From Leptofilum sp041748655 (GTDB taxonomy: Bacteria > Chloroflexota > Anaerolineae > Promineifilales > Promineifilaceae): a DNA stretch of 64,000 nt. Positions 8,532-15,851 of the stretch are shown in pieces (the first letter of the stretch is position 1; every line of letters begins with the position of its first letter). Both the position numbers and the translations under genes were made by a program. A model generated the notes under the pieces. It saw only the letters and a list, made by a program, of their open reading frames with translations. It was not told the DNA's origin and ran no database searches. The stretch spans positions 1 through 64,000 of the forward strand of contig JBGTCV010000066.1 of NCBI GenBank assembly GCA_041748655.1. Direction: 5' to 3'.

Positions 8532-8561
8532 CCTGATCCTTTTGGATTAGGCTTTTTTTTT
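8530..8561 (+). terminator. Rho-independent terminator / attenuator ahead of pyrC
   Basis: AGCCTGATCC and GGATTAGGCT pair over 10 bp (one G-T wobble) with a TTTT loop, followed by nine T residues. It is the most canonical terminator in the region and lies about 90 nt upstream of the pyrC start, with no confidently recognised gene before it on the plus strand. Confidence 0.85.
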
Positions 8562-8575
8562 GCCAAATCACGCAG

Positions 8576-8633
8576 AGATTGGACCAATTTCACCCATAAA
8601 GCTGCCGTGACTAAAACAAAATTGGTCCAATCT
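8576..8633 (+). promoter_or_regulatory. Twin ATTGGNCCAAT palindromes forming a 15-bp inverted repeat before pyrC
   Basis: AGATTGGACCAATTT (8576-8590) and AAATTGGTCCAATCT (8619-8633) are perfect inverted copies, and each contains a smaller palindrome (ATTGG-N-CCAAT). Their centres are 43 bp apart, close to four helical turns, and the second ends 10 nt before the AAAGGAGG of pyrC. This could be a pair of repressor operators or an RNA stem that controls access to the ribosome binding site. Confidence 0.55.
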
Positions 8634-8652
8634 TGGTATCCAAAGGAGGTTT

Positions 8653-9711
8653 ATGACCGAAACCATTACTTTACCCGGACTGGTAGACGTCCACACCCAT
8701 CTGCGCGTGCCGGGCGGCGAGCATAAAGAGGATTTTCGCACCGGTACGGCCGCTGCCCTCGCCGGAGGCATCACCACCATTTTGGGGATGCCCAACACCA
8801 GCCCGCCGCTGAGCACGCCAGAGGCGCTGGCCGCCGCCCGCGAGCAAGCAGCACAGGATATTTTGTGCGATGTGGGGCTGTTTGCCGGGGCGAGCCCAGA
8901 GGTGGTTGACCAGCTGCCAGCCTGCGCCCCGCACGCCGCCGCGCTCAAAATTTACCTCAACGACACCTTTGGCCCGCTGCGGGTGGAAGATCTGCCCACG
9001 CTGGCCACCTGCTTCGCCACCTGGCCGCGCGATAAGCTGATCGCCATGCACGCCGAAAAGCAGAGCGTGGCAGTGGGCATTGGGCTGGCAGCGGCGTACG
9101 GCCGTTCCGTCCATTTTTGCCACATCAGCCGCCGCGAAGAGATTGAGCTGATTGCCCAGGCCAAAGCCGCCGGGCTGCCCATCACCTGCGAGGTGACGCC
9201 CCACCACCTCTTCCTGACGGAGGCGGACGCGGCGCGGCTGGGGCCGCTGGGCGACATGCGCCCGCTGCTGGGCACGCCGTCGGACGTGGCCGCGCTGTGG
9301 GAACATCTGCACGAGACGGTGGATTGCATCGCCACGGACCACGCGCCGCACACACTGGCCGAAAAGCGGTCGGCCACCCCGCCGCCGGGAGTGATCGGCC
9401 TGGAAACCGCCCTGCCGCTGCTGCTAACGGCCGTTTCCCAAAACCGCCTCACGCTCAACCGGCTCATCGAACTGATGGCCACCAACCCGCGCCGCATTTT
9501 TAATTTGCCGGAACAGCCGGATACGGCCGTTACCGTCCAGTTCACCCCAAATACTATCACCAACCAGATGATGCAAAGCAAATGCGGCTGGACCCCGTTC
9601 CACGGCACCGAAGTGACCGCCAAAGTACACAAAGTGGTCCTGCGCGGCGAGGTGGTGTTTGCAGACGGCCGTGTTTTGGCCAAACCGGGCAGCGGAAGAT
9701 TATTGCCGTAA
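8653..9711 (+). CDS. pyrC: Dihydroorotase, CAD-like type
   Basis: The product has 352 residues. It closes carbamoyl aspartate to dihydroorotate, the third step of pyrimidine synthesis. The metal site begins with D-V-H-T-H-L-R, the carboxylated lysine is in A-L-K-I-Y-L-N-D-T-F, and H-A-E, C-H-I-S-R, CEVTPHHLF and ATDHAPHT follow. The L-N-D-T-F-G-P-L-R-V segment and the compact length resemble, from memory, the dihydroorotase domain of eukaryotic CAD more than E. coli PyrC or the ~430-residue type I enzymes. AAAGGAGG precedes the ATG. pyrB follows after a palindromic repeat. Confidence 0.93.
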   Translation: MTETITLPGLVDVHTHLRVPGGEHKEDFRTGTAAALAGGITTILGMPNTSPPLSTPEALAAAREQAAQDILCDVGLFAGASPEVVDQLPACAPHAAALKIYLNDTFGPLRVEDLPTLATCFATWPRDKLIAMHAEKQSVAVGIGLAAAYGRSVHFCHISRREEIELIAQAKAAGLPITCEVTPHHLFLTEADAARLGPLGDMRPLLGTPSDVAALWEHLHETVDCIATDHAPHTLAEKRSATPPPGVIGLETALPLLLTAVSQNRLTLNRLIELMATNPRRIFNLPEQPDTAVTVQFTPNTITNQMMQSKCGWTPFHGTEVTAKVHKVVLRGEVVFADGRVLAKPGSGRLLP

Positions 9712-9718
9712 GCATTTT

Positions 9719-9792
9719 GTAATTGAGTAATTGGGTAATTGGGTAATTAAGTAATTATGCCGAATTACCCAATTACTCAATTACCCAATTAC
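9719..9792. repeat. Expanded AATTGGGTAATT repeat between pyrC and pyrB
   Basis: Four to five direct copies of the octamer unit (GTAATTGA, GTAATTGG, GTAATTGG, GTAATTAA) are followed by the reverse complements (AATTACCC, AATTACTC, AATTACCC, AATTAC). The whole can fold into a ~30-bp AT-rich hairpin. It sits within the 99-bp pyrC-pyrB gap, before pyrB's AGGAGAG site. It is related to 4837-4876. Confidence 0.8.
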
Positions 9793-9810
9793 CTTTTTAG
9801 AGGAGAGACC

Positions 9811-10806
9811 ATGCACATCAAAACTTTAGAACCATTATTTGATTTTGACGCGATGAACATTCCCACGCTGAACAGCAACGGGCTGACGGGGCACGACATT
9901 CTGTCCGTTTCCCAGTTTGACCGGGACAAATTGTCCTACATTTTTGGCCGCGCCCGCGAGATGCGGGAGATGGTCGAGCGCGTCGGCGGCACCGATTTGC
10001 TCAAGGGCAAGGTGCTGGCCTGCCTGTTTTATGAGCCTAGCACCCGCACCAGCGCCAGCTTCATCGCGGCGATGGAGCGGCTGGGCGGCAGCGTCATCCC
10101 GATTACTCAGGGGGTGCAGTTCAGCTCGATTAGCAAAGGGGAAACCCTGGCCGACACGATTCGGGTGCTGGAGCAGTACGCCGACATGATTGTGCTGCGC
10201 CATCCGGAAATTGGCTCGGCGCGGCAAGCGGCGGCGGCCGCCAGCGTGCCCGTCATCAATGCGGGGGATGGTCCGGGCGAGCATCCCACGCAGGCATTGC
10301 TCGACCTGTTTACCATTCGGGAAGAGCTGGGCACGGTGGATGGGTTGAAGGTGGCGATGGTGGGTGATTTACGATACGGCCGTACCGTCCACTCCCTCAC
10401 CAAGCTGCTGCTGCAATACAACGTCAGCCTCCGCTTTGTCGCCCCGGAAATCCTGCGCCTGCCGCTCAAGGTGATGAACGACGTCATCGACTCCGGCCTC
10501 AACGTGCGCGAAACCCACGACGTGGCCGATGTCATCGAAAACGCCGACGTGCTGTACGTGACCCGCGTGCAAAAAGAGCGTTTCACCGATCTGGCCCAGT
10601 ATGAAGAGGTGAAAAATTATTATGAAATCACCCCGGAAATTATGGCCCAGGCCAAAAAGAAGATGATCGTCATGCACCCCCTGCCCCGCGTTGGCGAAAT
10701 TCACGACACGGTCGATGCCGATCCCCGCGCCGCCTACTTCCGCCAGGTGCGCAACGGCATGTGCATCCGCATGGCGCTGCTGGCAGCGGTGCTGGGCCGG
10801 GCTTGA
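9811..10806 (+). CDS. pyrB: Aspartate carbamoyltransferase catalytic subunit, CAD-like
   Basis: The product has 331 residues. It joins carbamoyl phosphate and aspartate to form carbamoyl aspartate, the second pyrimidine step. The carbamoyl phosphate loop F-Y-E-P-S-T-R-T-S-A-S-F, the serine-lysine loop (SSISKGETLADT), GEHPTQALLDL, and MHPLPRVGEI are all intact. The T-I-R-E-E-L-G-T-V-D-G, D-V-L-Y-V-T-R-V-Q-K-E-R-F and DPRAAYFRQ segments recall the aspartate transcarbamoylase domain of animal CAD. Start chosen at MHIKTLEP with AGGAGAG 4 nt upstream; the in-frame codon at 9757 lies inside the repeat. No pyrI regulatory chain is adjacent. Confidence 0.93.
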   Translation: MHIKTLEPLFDFDAMNIPTLNSNGLTGHDILSVSQFDRDKLSYIFGRAREMREMVERVGGTDLLKGKVLACLFYEPSTRTSASFIAAMERLGGSVIPITQGVQFSSISKGETLADTIRVLEQYADMIVLRHPEIGSARQAAAAASVPVINAGDGPGEHPTQALLDLFTIREELGTVDGLKVAMVGDLRYGRTVHSLTKLLLQYNVSLRFVAPEILRLPLKVMNDVIDSGLNVRETHDVADVIENADVLYVTRVQKERFTDLAQYEEVKNYYEITPEIMAQAKKKMIVMHPLPRVGEIHDTVDADPRAAYFRQVRNGMCIRMALLAAVLGRA

Positions 10807-10817
10807 TTCGTACCCTT

Positions 10818-10850
10818 ATTTCCCAGGAAACTCGGAGTTTCCGGGGAAAT
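10818..10850. terminator. Hairpin downstream of pyrB
   Basis: ATTTCCC-A-GGAAACT and AGTTTCC-G-GGGAAAT pair over 14 bp with one opposed mismatch and a CGG loop. It is 12 nt after the pyrB stop and lacks a T-run. Confidence 0.5.
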
Positions 10851-10946
10851 TTACAGCCACTTCGTACCGCATTGCATAGCGCACTTGTTAAGCAAATGAC
10901 AGAGAAGAACGCAGAAAAGGGGTATCCTTCGGGCAGTTAAGAAACA

Positions 10947-11123
10947 CCTTCTTCTTTTCCTTCTCCTCTTCTTCTCTTCTTCTCTTCCGCGACAAGGCCC
11001 CCGAACGGGGGTCTTGTTGTTTCTATTGCTTTTGCTGCTAATCTTACCGCTGAGGACGCAGAGAGCGCAGAGATTTGAAGTTTAAGAGAGAAAAACTCAG
11101 CGACCTCAGCGCGCTCTGCAGTA
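10947..11123. repeat. Intergenic pyrB-GNAT region: pyrimidine tract, hairpin and CGCAGAG-type repeat
   Basis: This 324-bp gap holds no gene. It contains a 42-nt uninterrupted pyrimidine tract (10947-10988, CTT/CTC-rich). A perfect 11-bp hairpin with one wobble follows (10992-11017, ACAAGGCCCCC / GGGGGTCTTGT, loop GAAC). An imperfect palindrome of the CGCAGAG/CTCTGCG type comes last (11045-11123) and runs to 8 nt before the next start. Related CGCAGAG elements are at 22261-22304 (inside a gene) and 47951-48025. Confidence 0.65.
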
Positions 11124-11130
11124 AAAAATA

Positions 11131-11958
11131 ATGACACCAATCGAAATTAAACCAATTACCGATGCGGTGGGGTGTACGGCCGTTGAGCAGCTGCAAATCG
11201 ACGCCTGGCAAATGGACGACAACCTGGAGGTTGTGCCGGGCCACATGCTGCTGACCTTCCACAAAAACGGGGGTGTGCTGCTGGGGGCGTATGCCGGGGC
11301 GCGGCTGGTGGGCTTTGTGGTGGGCTTTGTGGGCTTGATGGCAAACGGCCGTTTCAAACACGCCTCGCACATGATGGGCATTCATCCGGACTTTCAAGGG
11401 CAAAACATCGGCACCCAGCTCAAGCTGGCCCAGCGGCAGGCGGTGCAGCAGCAGGGGCTGGACCTCATCACCTGGACCTATGATCCGCTGGAGGCGGGCA
11501 ACGCCCGGCTCAACATCCACAAGCTGGGCGCAGTCTGCCGCATCTACATTCCCAACCTGTACGGCGAATTTAACGGCATCAACGCCGGGCTGCCCACCGA
11601 CCGCTTTCAGGTGGAATGGCAGATCAATAGTGCCCATGTGGTTGAGCGGTTGGCAGGGAAAGTGGGGCAGGAAACGGCCGTTCCGCATCATCTTATTTTG
11701 AACCCGGTGGTGGGAAACGGCCGTCCGCCCGAAACCCCCAAAACGCCCAGCGAAGACCGCCACTTTGTGCAAATCCCCCCCAACATCCGCGCCCTCAAAG
11801 CCGCCGACATGCCGCTGGCGCTGGCCTGGCGGTTGCATACCCGCCAGCTTTTCACCGACCTTTTCACCCAGGGGTACGCCGTTACCGATTTTATTGGGGT
11901 AAACGGCCGTACCTTTTACCAGCTAGACACGCTTTTTGCGTTATTATCTTACGAGTGA
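11131..11958 (+). CDS. Predicted GNAT-superfamily acetyltransferase (COG3375-like)
   Basis: The product has 275 residues. The GNAT core is visible in GGVLLGAYAGARLVGFVVGF (beta strands 2-3), HASHMMGIHPDFQGQNIGTQLK (acetyl-CoA-binding turn, Q-x-x-N-I-G in place of Q-x-x-G-x-G) and ITWTYDPLEAGNARLNIHKLG. The last segment, with N-x-x-x-N-x-x-x-L-G-A, is typical of the COG3375 group, whose substrate is unknown. The C-terminal ~100 residues form an extra domain present in that group. It probably acts on a small molecule in the cytoplasm. Its ATG lies directly after the CGCAGAG-type repeat, and no Shine-Dalgarno is evident. Three ACGGCCGT octamers fall in its second half. Confidence 0.8.
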   Translation: MTPIEIKPITDAVGCTAVEQLQIDAWQMDDNLEVVPGHMLLTFHKNGGVLLGAYAGARLVGFVVGFVGLMANGRFKHASHMMGIHPDFQGQNIGTQLKLAQRQAVQQQGLDLITWTYDPLEAGNARLNIHKLGAVCRIYIPNLYGEFNGINAGLPTDRFQVEWQINSAHVVERLAGKVGQETAVPHHLILNPVVGNGRPPETPKTPSEDRHFVQIPPNIRALKAADMPLALAWRLHTRQLFTDLFTQGYAVTDFIGVNGRTFYQLDTLFALLSYE

Positions 11959-12121
11959 AATGTTTGCGTCGTCTTTTTTTTAGCCACGGATTGCACGGAT
12001 TAACGCGAAGGGGAAACGGCCGTACCCTCAATAACCATTTACCATATGATGGGTCCGGGAAGTTCAGCTATACTTGGCAAGATGAAGCATTGCCTACCAA
12101 CCCACGACCAAGAGGTGACCC

Positions 12122-13204
12122 GTGTCTGACTTTCCTATTTTTGATGGCCACAACGATACCCTGCTCAATTTGCATTTAGAACATCGGGGGAACGGCCGTT
12201 CCTTCTTCGAACGCTCTGAAACTGGCCACATCGACCTGCCCCGCGCCCGCGAAGGCGATCTGGCTGGTGGCTTCTTTGCCATCTTTACCCCCAACCGCCG
12301 CCGCCCCCTGACCGAAAAAGAGAAAAAAGAGGAGTTCCGGGGCATCAAGATGACCAAAAAAGGGTACAAGGTGCCCCTGCCCGAACCGATCCGCCACAAA
12401 GATGCGCTAAGGTTTACAACGGCCGTTGCCACCCACCTCTTTGAAATTGAAAAAGCGTCCGACGGGGAAGTGAAGATTGTGCGCACCGCCAAAGAGCTGC
12501 GCCAATGCCTCAAAAACGGCACCTTTGCCGCCATCTTCCACATCGAAGGGGCCGAGGCGATAGACACCAACTACGACGCCCTGCACATTTTGCACGCCGC
12601 CGGGCTGCGCTCCCTGGGGCTGGTCTGGAGCCGCCCCACCAGGTTTGGCCACGGCGTCCCGTTCAGTTTCCCCAAATCGCCCGACACCGGCCCCGGCCTC
12701 ACCAAAGAAGGCAAAGGCTTGGTGCGCACCTGCAACGAGCTGCGCGTCCTGGTCGATCTGTCTCACCTGAACGAAAAAGGGTTTTGGGACGTGGCCAAAA
12801 TCAGCGAGGCACCACTGGTGGCCACCCACTCCAACGCCCACGCCCTCTGCCCCTCGCCGCGCAACCTCACAGACAAGCAGTTGGACGCCATCAAGGAGAC
12901 GGGCGGCATGGTGGGGATTAACTTTCACATTGGGTTTTTACGGGAAGACGGCCGTTTCAAAGAAACCACCTCCCTCAGCGAAATCGTGCGCCACCTCGCC
13001 TACATCGCCGACCGCATCGGCATCGACCACGTCGGCTTTGGCTCCGACTTCGACGGCGCCACCATGCCCCACGACCTGGTAGACGCTGCCGGGCTGCCCA
13101 AACTCATCACCGCCCTGCGCGAACACGGCTTCGATGATGCCGCCCTGAAAAAAATCACCCACCAAAACTGGGTACGAGTCCTGCGCCAAACCTGGGGCGA
13201 ATAA
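12122..13204 (+). CDS. Membrane dipeptidase-like metallopeptidase (M19, renal dipeptidase family)
   Basis: The product has 360 residues. The N-terminal F-D-G-H-N-D-T supplies the first zinc ligands. I-E-G-A-E-A-I-D follows with the bridging Glu, then ATHSNAHAL, C-x-x-x-x-R-N-L-T-D, and the C-terminal HVGFGSDFDG. These are the family's metal and substrate residues. M19 enzymes hydrolyse dipeptides, including D-amino-acid ones, and some act on beta-lactams. No signal peptide is seen, so this copy is cytoplasmic. GTG is the start, preceded by GAGGTGA. The gene is convergent with uvrC, with 61 bp between them and no obvious terminator. Confidence 0.9.
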   Translation: MSDFPIFDGHNDTLLNLHLEHRGNGRSFFERSETGHIDLPRAREGDLAGGFFAIFTPNRRRPLTEKEKKEEFRGIKMTKKGYKVPLPEPIRHKDALRFTTAVATHLFEIEKASDGEVKIVRTAKELRQCLKNGTFAAIFHIEGAEAIDTNYDALHILHAAGLRSLGLVWSRPTRFGHGVPFSFPKSPDTGPGLTKEGKGLVRTCNELRVLVDLSHLNEKGFWDVAKISEAPLVATHSNAHALCPSPRNLTDKQLDAIKETGGMVGINFHIGFLREDGRFKETTSLSEIVRHLAYIADRIGIDHVGFGSDFDGATMPHDLVDAAGLPKLITALREHGFDDAALKKITHQNWVRVLRQTWGE

Positions 13205-13265
13205 GCCGACCTGTACGCTGCCCAACAAAATTTAATTGAAAACCTCTGTTTCCAATCGTCGCTTG

Positions 13266-15140
13266 TTAGGCCAGATGCGCCTTTACCGCCTCGGCCACTT
13301 CCACCGGAATCCCCGGCACAGAGGCAATCTCTTCCATCGTCGCGGTGCGCAAATCGTCTAGCGAGCCAAAATGGGTCAGCAGCAGTTTGCGCCGCTTGGG
13401 ACCAACCCCCGGCACGCTGTCCAAAATAGAGGCCACCCCCGCCTTGGCTCGCCGCTTGCGGTGCCCCGCATTGGCAAATCGATGCGCCTCATCCCGCACC
13501 CGCTGCACCAGATACAGTCCTTCCGAGCGGCGCGGCAGCAAAATAGATGTCGATTGCCCCGGCACAAACAGCTCTTCTTCCTGCTTGGCCAGCCCCGCCA
13601 GCGGCACCTCGCCCTCCAGGCCAAACGTGCGCAAAACGTCCATCGCCATCGCCAGCTGCCCCTTGCCCCCGTCCACAATCAGCAAATCCGGCAGCAGCGC
13701 CCAGGCCGTCTCTTTTTTCTGCTGGCCAATCTGGTTGGGATCGTGGAGTTCGCCTGCCAACGTTTCCTTGTACCGCTCAAAGCGGCGCGTCAGCACCTCT
13801 TTCATCGCACCGTAATCATCGTTGCCCACCGTCACCACGTTAAAGCGACGATAATCACTTTTGCGCGGCGCACCCTGCACAAACACCACCATCGAAGCGA
13901 CCGTTTGCGCTCCCTGCGTGTGGCTGATGTCGTAACATTCGATGCGGGCAGGCGGTGCGGGCAAATTGAGTGCTTCATGCAGCTCCGCCATCGCCGTGAC
14001 GTGCTTGGAGCGATCCGCCGCCCACTGCTGTCGGATCGTTTCCAGCGTGTCCTGGGCATTAGTGCGCACCATCTCTACCAGCTCTTTCTTGCGCCCCCGG
14101 TTGGGCACCTGAATCGACACCTTGGTGCTGCGCTTTTGCCGCAGCCACTCCTCAATCACCATCGCCTCAGAGACCTGGTTGGGCAGCAGCACCTCGCGGG
14201 GAATGTGGGCCGCCTCGTCATAAAACTGGGTGATGAAATCGCTCAGCACCGTTTCATCGCTCTCGCCTTCGGTGCCCTCTAGCATGAAATATTCCCGCCC
14301 AATCAGCTTGCCGTAGCGGATAAAGAAGATTTGCACGCAGGCATCCCCCTGCTCGCGGGCAAAAGCGATGACGTCCTGGTCGGCATTGGCCGCCGAGATC
14401 ACCTTCTGTTTGGCCACTACCATATTAATCGCTTTGAGCTGGTCACGGTAATCGGCCGCTTTCTCAAAATTGAGCGCCTCAGACGCCAGCGCCATTTTGG
14501 CTTGCACATCCTTGACAATATGGTCCGACTTGCCGCCCAGAAAATCCATCAGCGACTGGATCATGTCGCGGTACTGCTGCTGGTTCACCGCACCGATGCA
14601 CGGCCCGTTGCATAGCTTGATATCGTAGTAGAGGCAGGCGCGTTCATCCTGACCGTTGATCACCCGGTCGCAGGTGAGGTAAGGGAAGATTCTGCGCAGC
14701 ATGTCCAGCGTTTGGTGCACCGCCCAGACGGAAGTATACGGCCCAAAATAGCGCGACCCGTCGCGGTCCATGCGCCGGGTGACGGTTACTTTGGGGTACG
14801 GATCGGCCCAATGGACCTTGATATAGGGGTATCGTTTATCATCCTTAAGGCGGACGTTGTATTTGGGGCGGTGCTTTTTGATGAGGGTGTTTTCCAGCAG
14901 CAGCGCTTCCAGCTCAGTCTCGGTGGTGATGATTTCCAGGTCGGTGATTTCGCGGCGCAGGCGCTGGGTTTTGATGGAATCGACGTTGCTGTAGAAGTAG
15001 GAGCGCACCCGGCTGCGCAGGTTTATTGCTTTGCCCACGTAGATAATGGAGCCGTGTTTATCTTTGTGCAGGTAAACGCCAGCCCGGGTGGGCAGCTTTT
15101 TCAGGAGTTTCTGAATGTTTTCGGGTGGTAGGTACGCCAT
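13266..15140 (-). CDS. uvrC: Excinuclease ABC subunit C
   Basis: The product has 624 residues. UvrC makes the two incisions around a lesion in nucleotide excision repair, with UvrA and UvrB. The GIY-YIG nuclease is at the N-terminus (GVYLHKDKHGSIIYVGKA), the UVR domain lies near residues 200-240, and the RNase H-like 3' nuclease contains ECYDISHTQG and LLIVDGGKGQL. Two helix-hairpin-helix motifs end the protein (VPGVGPKRRKLLL, VPGIPVEVAEAV). ATG 15140 is preferred because a TATAAT lies 6 nt upstream with no ribosome binding site, fitting a leaderless transcript; ATG 15158 is the alternative. Unlike most neighbours, it contains no ACGGCCGT octamer. Confidence 0.94.
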   Translation of the reverse strand: MAYLPPENIQKLLKKLPTRAGVYLHKDKHGSIIYVGKAINLRSRVRSYFYSNVDSIKTQRLRREITDLEIITTETELEALLLENTLIKKHRPKYNVRLKDDKRYPYIKVHWADPYPKVTVTRRMDRDGSRYFGPYTSVWAVHQTLDMLRRIFPYLTCDRVINGQDERACLYYDIKLCNGPCIGAVNQQQYRDMIQSLMDFLGGKSDHIVKDVQAKMALASEALNFEKAADYRDQLKAINMVVAKQKVISAANADQDVIAFAREQGDACVQIFFIRYGKLIGREYFMLEGTEGESDETVLSDFITQFYDEAAHIPREVLLPNQVSEAMVIEEWLRQKRSTKVSIQVPNRGRKKELVEMVRTNAQDTLETIRQQWAADRSKHVTAMAELHEALNLPAPPARIECYDISHTQGAQTVASMVVFVQGAPRKSDYRRFNVVTVGNDDYGAMKEVLTRRFERYKETLAGELHDPNQIGQQKKETAWALLPDLLIVDGGKGQLAMAMDVLRTFGLEGEVPLAGLAKQEEELFVPGQSTSILLPRRSEGLYLVQRVRDEAHRFANAGHRKRRAKAGVASILDSVPGVGPKRRKLLLTHFGSLDDLRTATMEEIASVPGIPVEVAEAVKAHLA

Positions 15141-15146
15141 GGCATA

Positions 15147-15173
15147 ATTATAGCTCATTTGAGCGAATCGCAA
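15147..15173 (-). promoter_or_regulatory. Candidate uvrC promoter placing the start of transcription at the ATG
   Basis: On the minus strand TTGCGA (15168-15173) and a perfect TATAAT (15147-15152) are 15 nt apart. The expected start point, 6-7 nt after the -10 box, coincides with the A of the uvrC ATG at 15140. Confidence 0.5.
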
Positions 15174-15298
15174 GGTTTACGGCCGTAAAATCTCCCCCTA
15201 TTTAAAGGTACAATGGTCAAATGACAACAAAACGCCGGGAAGGGCAACCAATTTTGAACAGTTTGGCCTGCTGGCGCATTGTATAGGTGATGAACGTC

Positions 15299-15847
15299 AT
15301 GACGATAAATCTCGACACCTTGCTGGAGCGCAAGCAGGCCACGGAAGACCAGATTGTAACGTACCTGGTAGCCCACTTCTACGAACCGATGCGCCACCTG
15401 GCCCTGACCATCTTGCACGATGCCCTGGCCGCCGATGACGTGGCCCAGGAAACGCTGCTCAAAGCCGCCAACCGCATTCATCAATACGAGCCGCACAGCA
15501 ACCTGAAGGCGTGGGTGTACCGCATCGGGCTCAACGAGGCGCGGGCTCAGCTGCGACGGCAAAAAGCACGCCAGCGGCTGCACGGCTGGTTCAAGCGGGA
15601 GACGGAGGGGGATACGGCCGTTCCCTCCCCCGAAACCCTCACCATCCAAAACGAGCGGGACCAAAAGCTCTGGCAGGCGGTCAGCCAGCTGCCCGACAAG
15701 CACCAGCTGCCCATCCTGCTGCGCTATAGCCACAACCTTACGACGCCGGAAATTGCTGAAATCCTTCAGCTGCCGCCCGGCACGGTGCGCTCCCGGCTGC
15801 ATTACGCCCACCAACAGCTGCACCACTTATTGACCAACAACAGGTGA
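15299..15847 (+). CDS. ECF-type RNA polymerase sigma factor
   Basis: The product has 182 residues. Region 2 includes DDVAQETLLKAANRIHQY (the core-binding D-D-x-x-Q-E motif) and LKAWVYRIGLNEARAQLRR. Region 4 is the helix-turn-helix LPILLRYSHNLTTPEIAEILQLPPGTVRSRLHYA, written here as overlapping parts of one segment near residues 135-170. The protein directs RNA polymerase to a stress or envelope regulon. ATG 15299 has AGGTGA 8 nt upstream; GTG 15287 and ATG 15290 are alternatives. It is followed after 4 nt by its likely membrane-bound anti-sigma factor. Confidence 0.9.
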   Translation: MTINLDTLLERKQATEDQIVTYLVAHFYEPMRHLALTILHDALAADDVAQETLLKAANRIHQYEPHSNLKAWVYRIGLNEARAQLRRQKARQRLHGWFKRETEGDTAVPSPETLTIQNERDQKLWQAVSQLPDKHQLPILLRYSHNLTTPEIAEILQLPPGTVRSRLHYAHQQLHHLLTNNR

Positions 15848-15851
15848 CGCT

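Noticed and set aside
9719..9792. Rho-independent terminator between pyrC and pyrB
   Set aside because: The stem is AT-rich and the genes are functionally linked; it looks like a repeat that can be read through, though partial effects are possible.
10937..11140. Small minus-strand frame over the pyrimidine tract and CGCAGAG repeat
   Set aside because: Low-complexity translation (E/K/G-rich) of repeats with no homology and no ribosome binding site.
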